64,000 nucleotides of DNA from Streptococcus marimammalium DSM 18627 (GTDB lineage: Bacteria; Bacillota; Bacilli; Lactobacillales; Streptococcaceae). The notes under the pieces were generated by a model. It searched no databases. It was not told where the DNA came from and saw only the letters and a list, made by a program, of their open reading frames with translations. Positions 57,746 through 64,000 of this stretch are shown here, in pieces. Position 1 is the first letter of the stretch. Every line of letters begins with the position of its first letter. The stretch lies in the NCBI RefSeq assembly GCF_000380045.1, contig NZ_KB904339.1, forward strand, positions 1 to 64,000, read 5' to 3'. Position numbers and translations under genes: made by a program.

Positions 57746-57853
57746 ATATGGATAAAACTAGAAATGATAATTTTTTTCTTATTCTTTTTAATAAAAAATC
57801 AACAATGCCTATTAATTTTCTTTTGTATTAAAATGGTTGTTCTTTTAAAATTT

Positions 57854-57862
57854 TGATATAAT
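57854..57862 (+). promoter_or_regulatory. Extended -10 promoter giving a leaderless tsaE transcript
   Basis: TG-A-TATAAT, 6 nt (GTTTTT), then the tsaE ATG. No Shine-Dalgarno. Confidence 0.65.
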
Positions 57863-57868
57863 GTTTTT

Positions 57869-58318
57869 ATGTTTGATACAAAAAATGAAAAAGAACTCAT
57901 TGCAATTGGTCAACGAATTGGCCAACAATTACAAAAGAATGATCTAATTATCTTGACTGGTGATTTAGGTTCAGGAAAAACAACTCTTACCAAAGGGATA
58001 GCAAAAGGTTTAGAAATTGATCAAATGATTAAAAGTCCAACCTATACCATTGTTAGGGAATATGAGGGCCGCCTACCTTTGTACCATTTAGATGTTTATC
58101 GCATTGGTAATGACTCGGAGTCTATCGATTTGGATGATTTTGTTTATGGAAATGGTGTTACTGTTGTTGAGTGGGGAGAGCTGATTTTAGAAGATTTACC
58201 CAGTGATTACTTACAAATTACAATCAGTAAGACCAAAGCAGGTAGGAGCTTGGAGTTAACTTCTAATGGAGTCATTTCAGCTAAGCGTTTGGAGGCGATT
58301 TTAAATGCCAAAAATTGA
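57869..58318 (+). CDS. tsaE: tRNA threonylcarbamoyladenosine biosynthesis ATPase TsaE
   Basis: 149-residue P-loop ATPase that works with TsaB and TsaD to make t6A37 in tRNAs reading ANN codons. Walker A TGDLGSGKTTLTKG (near 30-43), conserved SPTYTIVREYEG and HLDVYR. First of a three-gene unit with a GNAT and an LCP protein, an order common in streptococci. Leaderless start predicted. Confidence 0.95.
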   Translation: MFDTKNEKELIAIGQRIGQQLQKNDLIILTGDLGSGKTTLTKGIAKGLEIDQMIKSPTYTIVREYEGRLPLYHLDVYRIGNDSESIDLDDFVYGNGVTVVEWGELILEDLPSDYLQITISKTKAGRSLELTSNGVISAKRLEAILNAKN

Positions 58319-58826
58319 GATTGACTTTTCTGTTGCACAATCAAATGATGCTCATTCACTTATCGCTTTTTTAAATCATGTCGGTAAACAAACTGACTAT
58401 ATGACACTGGATGAGACAGGCACTAAGATGTCTTTGTCTGAAATGACTACCTTTATTCAGGAGAGTCAGAATGCTCAAAATAAATTGTGTATACTAGCTA
58501 AAGCTAATCAAGGTATTATTGGAATATTAAATATTAGTAATGATTCTCATGAGAGAGTTGCTCATATTGGCGAATTGTTCATAGTGATTGATAAAGATTA
58601 CCAAGGTTATGGATTAGGTCAACTATTAATGGAAGAAGCTATGGATTGGGCTAAAAATTACAGCCAATTGAGAAGATTGGAATTAACGGTTCAAAAAAGA
58701 AATCTAGTTGCAATTCATTTGTATCAAAAATTTGGTTTTATAATAGAAGGTACCAAACAAAGAGGTGCTAAAACAAAGAATGGAGAATTTCTTGATGTTT
58801 ACCTGATGGGTAAACTGATAGATTAA
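58305..58826 (+). CDS. GNAT family N-acetyltransferase
   Basis: 173 residues with the acetyl-CoA loop motif DKDYQGYGLGQLLMEEAMDWA (given in part: QGYGLGQ, near 100-106) and the C-terminal LYQKFGFIIEGTKQRGAK. It overlaps tsaE by 14 nt. Resembles the MarR-neighbour/RimJ-like protein or amino-acid acetyltransferases; substrate unknown. Confidence 0.88.
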   Translation: MPKIEIDFSVAQSNDAHSLIAFLNHVGKQTDYMTLDETGTKMSLSEMTTFIQESQNAQNKLCILAKANQGIIGILNISNDSHERVAHIGELFIVIDKDYQGYGLGQLLMEEAMDWAKNYSQLRRLELTVQKRNLVAIHLYQKFGFIIEGTKQRGAKTKNGEFLDVYLMGKLID

Positions 58827-58834
58827 AAAATATA

Positions 58835-59923
58835 ATGACTATTGGGAAAAAAATCTTTTTAATGCTAAGTGCCATTATCATAATAAGTGTAATAGCGATT
58901 GGAGTCTATACGACATCAGCTTTTAATTTTTCAACAGATGCCTTATCAAAAACCTTTAAGGTGTATAAAACTTCTGAAGAAACTAGTCAAGCTATAAAAC
59001 AAACAAAACCATTTTCTATTTTATTAATGGGGGTTGACACAGGTTCTGCTAGTCGTACTTCTAAGTGGGAAGGCAATAGTGATACCATGATTCTCGTCAC
59101 TGTTAATCCTAATACTAATAGGACAACCATTACCAGTTTAGAACGTGATATTTTGATTGCTCTAAGCGGTCCAAAAGATAACCCACAAACAGGTGTTGAG
59201 GCTAAATTAAATGCTGCTTACGCTTCAGGAGAAGCTCCAATGGCCATTATGACAGTCCAAGATATGCTTGGTATTACTATTGATAATTATATGCAAATCA
59301 ATATGGAAGGGCTTGTTCAACTGGTTGATGTTGTTGATGGCATTACGGTCACCAATTCATTTGATTTTCCTATTTCTATTGAAGAACAAGAGCCGGAGTT
59401 TACCTCTTTTGTTGAACCCGGAACTCATAAAATTAATGGAGATCAGGCTTTAGTTTATGCAAGAATGCGTTATGATGATCCAGAAGGTGACTACGGTCGA
59501 CAAAAACGTCAAAGAGAAGTGATTCAAAAGGTTATTAAAAAAATATTGGCTCTTGACGGTATTAGTAGTTACCGTAAAATATTATCAGCAGTCAGCGATA
59601 ATGTTCAAACAGATATTGAAATTAGTGCACAAACAATTCCTAGTCTTCTTGGTTACAAAGATGCCATTAAAAATATAGAAAGCTATCAATTACGTGGTGA
59701 GGATGCAATGATAAATGGGATTAGTTATCAGATTGTAACGGCCGAGCATCTTCTTGAAATTCAAAATAATATTAGAAGAGAGCTGGAGTTAGACGAGGTA
59801 ACAGAGTTGAACACGACAGCTATATTGTATGAAAATATTAATCAATTTGATACTGGAGATGTCTATGGAACTGAAGATTATGCACCACCATATGATGAAA
59901 CACTTCCTGTGGAAAGTTATTAA
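58835..59923 (+). CDS. LytR-CpsA-Psr (LCP) family wall-polymer ligase
   Basis: 362 residues: N-terminal membrane anchor (about 7-29) and the LCP domain (about 55-270) with ILLMGVDTGS, arginine-rich SLERDILIAL and ARMRYDDPEGDYGRQKRQREV. LCP enzymes attach teichoic acids or capsule-like polymers to peptidoglycan. The ATG has no good RBS, so translation may depend on the gene 8 nt upstream. Ends before a bidirectional terminator. Confidence 0.92.
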   Translation: MTIGKKIFLMLSAIIIISVIAIGVYTTSAFNFSTDALSKTFKVYKTSEETSQAIKQTKPFSILLMGVDTGSASRTSKWEGNSDTMILVTVNPNTNRTTITSLERDILIALSGPKDNPQTGVEAKLNAAYASGEAPMAIMTVQDMLGITIDNYMQINMEGLVQLVDVVDGITVTNSFDFPISIEEQEPEFTSFVEPGTHKINGDQALVYARMRYDDPEGDYGRQKRQREVIQKVIKKILALDGISSYRKILSAVSDNVQTDIEISAQTIPSLLGYKDAIKNIESYQLRGEDAMINGISYQIVTAEHLLEIQNNIRRELELDEVTELNTTAILYENINQFDTGDVYGTEDYAPPYDETLPVESY

Positions 59924-59926
59924 ATA

Positions 59927-59953
59927 AAAAACCGACTGAAATGTCGGTTTTTA
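59927..59953. terminator. Bidirectional terminator between the LCP gene and the hit operon
   Basis: A 10-bp perfect stem (AAAAACCGAC, 6-nt loop, GTCGGTTTTT) with T tracts on both strands. Confidence 0.9.
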
Positions 59954-60226
59954 TGATGTTGTTTTTTTAATATTTTCAATATGTGTTTGAGCGTCTTGTT
60001 TAAAACCTTCCAATTTATTTTTTAAGTTATGAGTAACGTCATCTAGTTGTTCTTTTTCAACTTTTATGGTTTCTATTTGCTGTTTAATTTTTTCAAGACT
60101 TTTTTCACCATTTGACCATAACACTTCCATTTCATCAGCTTCTTTTTTAATTTTATCACGATTTTGATAGATAGAATAAGCGTAGAATCCTAATGCTGCA
60201 CTCATTAAAAATGTTCTTATTTTCAT
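59951..60226 (-). CDS. Small membrane-anchored coiled-coil protein
   Basis: 91 residues: an N-terminal hydrophobic anchor (about 4-20) and a long charged helix (about 25-88) with coiled-coil character, similar in layout to YtxH-type proteins. It starts 4 nt before the end of hit (ATGA overlap), so it is co-translated. Function unknown; the gene is a frequent neighbour of hit in streptococci. Confidence 0.75.
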   Translation of the reverse strand: MKIRTFLMSAALGFYAYSIYQNRDKIKKEADEMEVLWSNGEKSLEKIKQQIETIKVEKEQLDDVTHNLKNKLEGFKQDAQTHIENIKKTTS

Positions 60227-60642
60227 ACGACCACCTCTTTTTGAATTGTTTTTGCTAATTTTGCTAGTTTGACAAAATCAGGTTCATGTTGCACAAATTG
60301 AAAGTCGAATTCATCGCCTTCTTGGTATCGTGGGAGAAGATGAATGTGGGCATGAAAAACAGTTTGCCCAGCAACTTTTTCATTATTATTAATAATGTTT
60401 AATCCTTGGGCGTCCATTGCTTTTTGGATGGCACGAGCTAATTTTGGAACTCTAGAAAAAAAGGTTTCAGCAGTTTTCTCATCCATTTCAAGCACATTTC
60501 TGACATGTTTTTTAGGTATCACTAATGTGTGACCATCTGTTGCCTGCGTGATGTCTAAAAATGCAAGCACATCATCATCTTCATAAACTTTACTTGAAGG
60601 TATATCTCCAGAAACAATTTTGCAAAAAACACAATCTTCCAT
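60223..60642 (-). CDS. hit: HIT family nucleotide hydrolase
   Basis: 139 residues. Hint-branch HIT protein with the histidine triad HAHIH (His97, 99, 101) and zinc-type Cys4 and Cys7 (CVFCKI). Hydrolyses purine phosphoramidates or AMP-lysine. The ATG at 60642 follows AGGAGA; a hydrophobic 24-codon extension upstream spans the promoter and RBS and is not coding. Divergent from the DUF4230 and ecsAB genes. Confidence 0.94.
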   Translation of the reverse strand: MEDCVFCKIVSGDIPSSKVYEDDDVLAFLDITQATDGHTLVIPKKHVRNVLEMDEKTAETFFSRVPKLARAIQKAMDAQGLNIINNNEKVAGQTVFHAHIHLLPRYQEGDEFDFQFVQHEPDFVKLAKLAKTIQKEVVV

Positions 60643-60672
60643 ATTATATCTCCTATCATTGAATTTACTAAT

Positions 60673-60681
60673 AGTATAACA
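60673..60681 (-). promoter_or_regulatory. Extended -10 promoter of hit
   Basis: On the minus strand TG-T-TATACT; predicted leader of about 24 nt to the hit ATG. Confidence 0.5.
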
Positions 60682-61048
60682 AAAAATTGCTAAAATAAGG
60701 ATGATTAAGATCATATCTTACTACTTTGTCCCTTTAATCATAAATTTCTTGCTCATTTAGTAACAAACACTCAATCTATTTTCTTATTATGAGAAAGGGA
60801 TGAAATCGATTAGTTCTGTCATTTTAGTCTGAATTAATAATTACTATACAAAAAGATAACCAATCTAAATGATTATACATGATAGGAAGTTATAAACAAT
60901 TTTAATAAAATCTTTTGATAATAAGTATTTTGGTGTGAAATGACATAATCACCACAATTGTTTCAGTTGTTATAAACGATATCTTTTTTGATGTTAGGTG
61001 CCATGTCAATTGTGATACTGCAACATTATAATTAATCTTAATTAATTA
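60682..61048. other. Non-coding stretch of about 370 nt
   Basis: No credible reading frame, RNA gene or strong inverted repeat seen between the divergent hit and DUF4230 promoters. Confidence 0.5.
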
Positions 61049-61077
61049 TTGCTTTTTATTATATGATTTGTTATAGT
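61049..61077 (+). promoter_or_regulatory. Promoter of the DUF4230 gene
   Basis: TTGCTT (61049-61054), 17-nt spacer, TATAGT (61072-61077). Confidence 0.6.
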
Positions 61078-61107
61078 TTGTGATAAGAATCTAATTAGGA
61101 GAAGCCA

Positions 61108-61803
61108 ATGAAGTTTTTAGGAAAATTTATAGCTAATAAATTATTAACTATTGCTATTATATTAGCTTTAGTTGGAGGGATACTTTTTACGTTTAAGAAT
61201 TCTCTAATGAGCATGTTCAACGGAACCAATAGTGCGGACTACGAATTTGTTATTGAACGATTTTCCAGACAAACAAAATTAGTTGTGGCTGATGCAGATG
61301 TAAAAACTACTAGAAATCAAAAATTTGAGAATGATAATTTAAAAGATTGGCCAGATTGGACTAAACCAATTACAAAAGTATTTGTTGGTAGAAATTTAGT
61401 CGTAGATATTCCTGTCAAAACCGAGTTTAAAATTGATTTAAATGATATTAGTTCTAATAACATCACCATTAAAAATAATGTGTTAACATTCAATAAAAAA
61501 TTATTAATAGAAGTAGACTCACAACAAGAGGGAGACATTACGATTTCTAAACAGAGTAATGGTGTGGTAGATAAAGTTGTTGATGCCTTTACATCGGGTA
61601 CAAAAGCTCAAGAATTTCTAAGTGAAAAAACAAAGGAGACAGTTCATAAAACATCTAAATATGTTTTAGATGAAAAGAAAAATAACGTAATAGAACATGC
61701 TGAAGAATCTTTAGAGCAAGTTATTAATTTAGACTCTGAACGAAATATTGATGTAGTTTTAAATGAAGATGATATTGAATTCAAAATTGTCGATAAAAAA
61801 TAA
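61108..61803 (+). CDS. DUF4230-type membrane-anchored protein
   Basis: 231 residues: N-terminal signal anchor (about 12-32) and an outer beta-rich domain with ERFSRQTKLVVADADVKTT and DWPDWTKPITKVFVGRN, which I associate with the DUF4230 family; the C-terminal part is helical and charged. Function unknown. RBS TAGGAGAA. It sits between hit and ecsAB, which are usually direct divergent neighbours. Confidence 0.7.
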   Translation: MKFLGKFIANKLLTIAIILALVGGILFTFKNSLMSMFNGTNSADYEFVIERFSRQTKLVVADADVKTTRNQKFENDNLKDWPDWTKPITKVFVGRNLVVDIPVKTEFKIDLNDISSNNITIKNNVLTFNKKLLIEVDSQQEGDITISKQSNGVVDKVVDAFTSGTKAQEFLSEKTKETVHKTSKYVLDEKKNNVIEHAEESLEQVINLDSERNIDVVLNEDDIEFKIVDKK

Positions 61804-61840
61804 TATTTGTTTTTATTATCAATTTTATGATATATAACTA

Positions 61841-61877
61841 AATCCATTAAGAAAGGAATATTTCTTAATGGGTTTTT
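61841..61877 (+). terminator. Terminator of the DUF4230 gene
   Basis: A 14-bp stem (AATCCATTAAGAAA with TTTCTTAATGGGTT, one U-G pair), GGAATA loop, T tail. Confidence 0.85.
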
Positions 61878-61919
61878 ACATTCATAATAAATTTTAATTT
61901 TTTCTATGTTATGTTTCTA

Positions 61920-61928
61920 TGTTATAAT
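61920..61928 (+). promoter_or_regulatory. Extended -10 promoter of ecsAB
   Basis: TG-T-TATAAT; leader of about 70 nt to the ecsA ATG. Confidence 0.6.
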
Positions 61929-62006
61929 AGATGAAATAACATCTCTGTTATCTTTGTCTTATTATTTTTGATGATTTCGAAGTAGAAAATTAGAATAGGA
62001 AAACAC

Positions 62007-62732
62007 ATGTTAAAAGTTGAAAATGTCACTGGAGGTTATTTAAATTTACCAGTATTAAAACGAATTAGTTTTGAAGTAAAAAATGGTGAAATGGTTGGAT
62101 TGATTGGTTTAAATGGTGCAGGCAAATCAACAACTATAAACGAGATTATTGGTTTTTTAATCCCTTATGAAGGCACGATAAGTATCGATGGATTAACTTT
62201 GGCTAAGGATCAAAAAAATTATCGTCAAAAAATAGGATTTATTCCTGAGACACCAAGTTTGTATGAGGAATTAACCTTGAAAGAACATATTGAAACGGTT
62301 GCAATGGCTTATGATATTGAGATTGAACTTGCCTTTAAGCGAGCAGAAAAATTGTTAAAACAGTTTCGTCTCAAGGATAAATTAGATTGGTTTCCAACAA
62401 ATTTCTCTAAAGGGATGAAACAAAAAGTTATGATTATTTGTGCTTTTATTGTTGATCCAACACTTTTTATTATTGATGAACCTTTTTTAGGTCTTGATCC
62501 TCAAGCTATTGAGGATTTAACGCAATTAATGGCTGATGAAAAGGCCAAAGGAAAAGCCATTTTAATGACAACTCACGTCTTAGATGCTGCTGAAAAAATG
62601 TGCGATCGTTTTGTTATTTTGCATCAAGGAGAAGTCCATGCTTTTGGTAGTTTGATTGAATTACAAGAAAAATTTGCCATGCCAAATGCCCGTCTAACCG
62701 ATATTTATATGATGCTTACAAAAGAGGTTTAA
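62007..62732 (+). CDS. ecsA: ABC transporter ATP-binding protein EcsA
   Basis: 241 residues: Walker A GLNGAGKSTT (near 37-46), signature FSKGMKQKVMI, Walker B LFIIDEPFLGLD and H-loop TTHV. EcsAB in B. subtilis influences secretion, competence and peptide feedback by affecting intramembrane proteolysis. RBS AGGA. Followed by ecsB after one base. Confidence 0.92.
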   Translation: MLKVENVTGGYLNLPVLKRISFEVKNGEMVGLIGLNGAGKSTTINEIIGFLIPYEGTISIDGLTLAKDQKNYRQKIGFIPETPSLYEELTLKEHIETVAMAYDIEIELAFKRAEKLLKQFRLKDKLDWFPTNFSKGMKQKVMIICAFIVDPTLFIIDEPFLGLDPQAIEDLTQLMADEKAKGKAILMTTHVLDAAEKMCDRFVILHQGEVHAFGSLIELQEKFAMPNARLTDIYMMLTKEV

Positions 62733-62733
62733 G

Positions 62734-63768
62734 ATGGAACAATTATTTAATAATCGTCGTCGAGAATTTTTTGACAAAACCAGCAGATATCTTCGCTATG
62801 TTTTAAATGATCATTTTGTTCTAGTACTTCTTGTTTTACTGGGATTTATGTTAGTACAGTATCGTTATTTACTCAATCATTTACCAGAAAATACTTTTGC
62901 TATTTGGATTGTTATTGGTTTCATTTTTACTATATCTCTTAACCTTGGCAGTATTGCTACTTATGTTGAACCAGCTGATAAGCAGTTTTTAATTGTTAAA
63001 GAAGACTATATGATGGTGATTATTCATCAAGCAACGCATAGGGCTTTCTTTTTTTGGGGAGCTATTCAACTGATTATTCTTATAATAATGGTTCCAATTT
63101 TATTAGCTTTAGGTCTTTCTCATCTTCATCTTGGGGTTCTGGTCGTTTTGCTACTTCTTATTAAATATGTTATTGTTAAGAAAAAAGCCTCACGTTTTTT
63201 GAATCATGATCGTCTGAATTGGGATGATTTAATTACTTATGAGTTAAAGCGAAAACAAAATATTTTGAAGTTTTATTCTTTGTTTACTACTGTCAAAGGA
63301 TTAACAACTAGTGTTAAAAGACGTTCTTATCTTGATGGATTACTTAACAAATTACCAAAACATCATAAGAAAATTTGGCTTTATCTATTTATGAGAGCTT
63401 TTTTAAGAAGTGGTGACTATCTTGGTTTAGCTATTCGTTTACTTATTTTAAGTACGATAAGTCTTCTTTTTGTACCAAACCCAATTATTAGTATTGGTCT
63501 AGCTCTTTTATTTAATTATTTATTATTATTTCAGTTGTTAACTCTTTTCAATCATTTTGATTACCATTATCTTACAAAAACCTACCCTATTGATAGCTCT
63601 TTAAAAGCACAGAATATGTTTTTCTTTTTAAGGGGCTTAACTCTTAGCCTTTTAGTCATTGAATTACTCTTATCTTTTTCTGTCTTAGGAGCTTTGTTAT
63701 TGATAGGTGGTAATTTGTTAATTAGTGAATTATATTTACGTTACAAAGTTAAACAGATGATTGACTAA
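62734..63768 (+). CDS. ecsB: ABC transporter permease EcsB
   Basis: 344 residues, mostly hydrophobic with six to eight membrane segments (clusters at about 27-45, 55-75, 105-145, 225-265, 290-340) and the N-terminal family start LFNNRRREFFDKTSRYLRYV. Partner of ecsA. Confidence 0.92.
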   Translation: MEQLFNNRRREFFDKTSRYLRYVLNDHFVLVLLVLLGFMLVQYRYLLNHLPENTFAIWIVIGFIFTISLNLGSIATYVEPADKQFLIVKEDYMMVIIHQATHRAFFFWGAIQLIILIIMVPILLALGLSHLHLGVLVVLLLLIKYVIVKKKASRFLNHDRLNWDDLITYELKRKQNILKFYSLFTTVKGLTTSVKRRSYLDGLLNKLPKHHKKIWLYLFMRAFLRSGDYLGLAIRLLILSTISLLFVPNPIISIGLALLFNYLLLFQLLTLFNHFDYHYLTKTYPIDSSLKAQNMFFFLRGLTLSLLVIELLLSFSVLGALLLIGGNLLISELYLRYKVKQMID

Positions 63769-63820
63769 GTATCTTAAAACGAGTAAAATAGTAGGCAACG
63801 ATATCAAAGGAGGGGGAAAA

Positions 63821-64000
63821 GTGACTTTAATAGATAAAGATTTAACATTAAAACCATTATTAGGGAAGAGTGGACAAGCTTTTTTAGGGATTTATCCAAA
63901 TGGTGATCGTATTTTTGTAAAAAAAAATACTACCCCTATTTTAGCAGCACTTGCAAAAGAGCAAATCACACCTCAATTATTATGGGCAAAACGTTTGAGT
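63821..64000 (+). CDS. ccrZ: CcrZ cell-cycle regulator (aminoglycoside/choline-kinase-like), 3' truncated by window edge
   Basis: GTG start 8 nt after AAAGGAGGGG. The 60 residues visible (MTLIDKDLTLKPLLGKSGQA, later RIFVKKNTTPILAALAKEQI and PQLLWAKRLS) closely resemble the N-terminus of streptococcal CcrZ, a choline/ethanolamine-kinase-fold protein that couples division and replication in S. pneumoniae. Follows ecsB as usual. The kinase core lies outside the window. Confidence 0.85.
   Translation, partial: MTLIDKDLTLKPLLGKSGQAFLGIYPNGDRIFVKKNTTPILAALAKEQITPQLLWAKRLS

Noticed and set aside
58831-58836. TATAAT directly at the LCP gene start as another leaderless promoter
   Set aside because: The hexamer overlaps the ATG itself, so transcription would start inside the gene; it does not fit the 6-nt rule.
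60643-60714. Hydrophobic extension of the HIT protein that looks like a signal anchor
   Set aside because: It overlaps the promoter; AGGAGA places the start at 60642, and HIT proteins are cytoplasmic.

Overview
The window is chromosomal DNA of a low-GC Firmicute, almost certainly a Streptococcus of the pyogenic type (S. uberis / parauberis / iniae-like). The basis is gene content and order: rpsF-ssb-rpsR, nrdR-dnaB-dnaI-der, manLMN with a DUF956 gene next to T-box serS, rsmG-ktrB-ktrA, lemA-htpX, hit divergent from ecsAB, ccrZ after ecsB, type-2 galT, a MET-box before metQNP, and an LPNTG wall-anchor tail at the left edge. No rRNA, tRNA, CRISPR array or intact insertion sequence was found.

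Layout. 1-10.7 kb: end of a sortase-anchored protein, recD2, signal peptidase I and RNase HIII on the minus strand, an orphan class B sortase, zapA-cvpA, mutS2, trxA, and a MutY without any cysteine. 10.8-13.1 kb: rpsF-ssb-rpsR, then the niacin repressor niaR and transporter subunit niaX. 13.1-20.4 kb is an accessory block of small membrane proteins, decayed genes, a 48% GC relic, a Nudix hydrolase and a three-gene lactococcin-972-type ABC exporter; near-identical terminator hairpins lie at both ends and in the middle. 20.4-32.4 kb: leuS and carbohydrate genes (pullulanase, galM, an ABC pseudogene, galR divergent from galKTE). 32.4-39.7 kb: methionine importer metQNP, brnQ, and rsmG-ktrB-ktrA for K+ uptake. 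39.8-45.5 kb: lemA-htpX and a TetR-type regulator divergent from a two-gene FtsX-family ABC system. 45.5-51.6 kb: yceD, nrdR-dnaB-dnaI-der, and serS behind a T-box. 51.6-57.7 kb: DUF956 gene, manLMN, a HAD phosphatase, a purine permease. 57.8-64 kb: tsaE-GNAT-LCP, hit, a DUF4230 gene, ecsAB and the start of ccrZ.

Regulation visible in the DNA: T-box (serS), MET-box (metQ), two cre-like sites placed inside promoters (man operon, galM), a GalR-type palindrome in the galR-galK gap, a palindrome on the niaX -35, and a PurBox-like site at the purine permease start site.

The most unusual observation is that at least five genes (rnhC, the class B sortase, mutS2, the HAD phosphatase, tsaE; possibly mutY) have a -10 hexamer ending exactly 6 nt before the ATG and no Shine-Dalgarno, predicting leaderless mRNAs. 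The most interesting accessory feature is the exporter, which sits just after what looks like the wreck of a lactococcin-972-like precursor gene.
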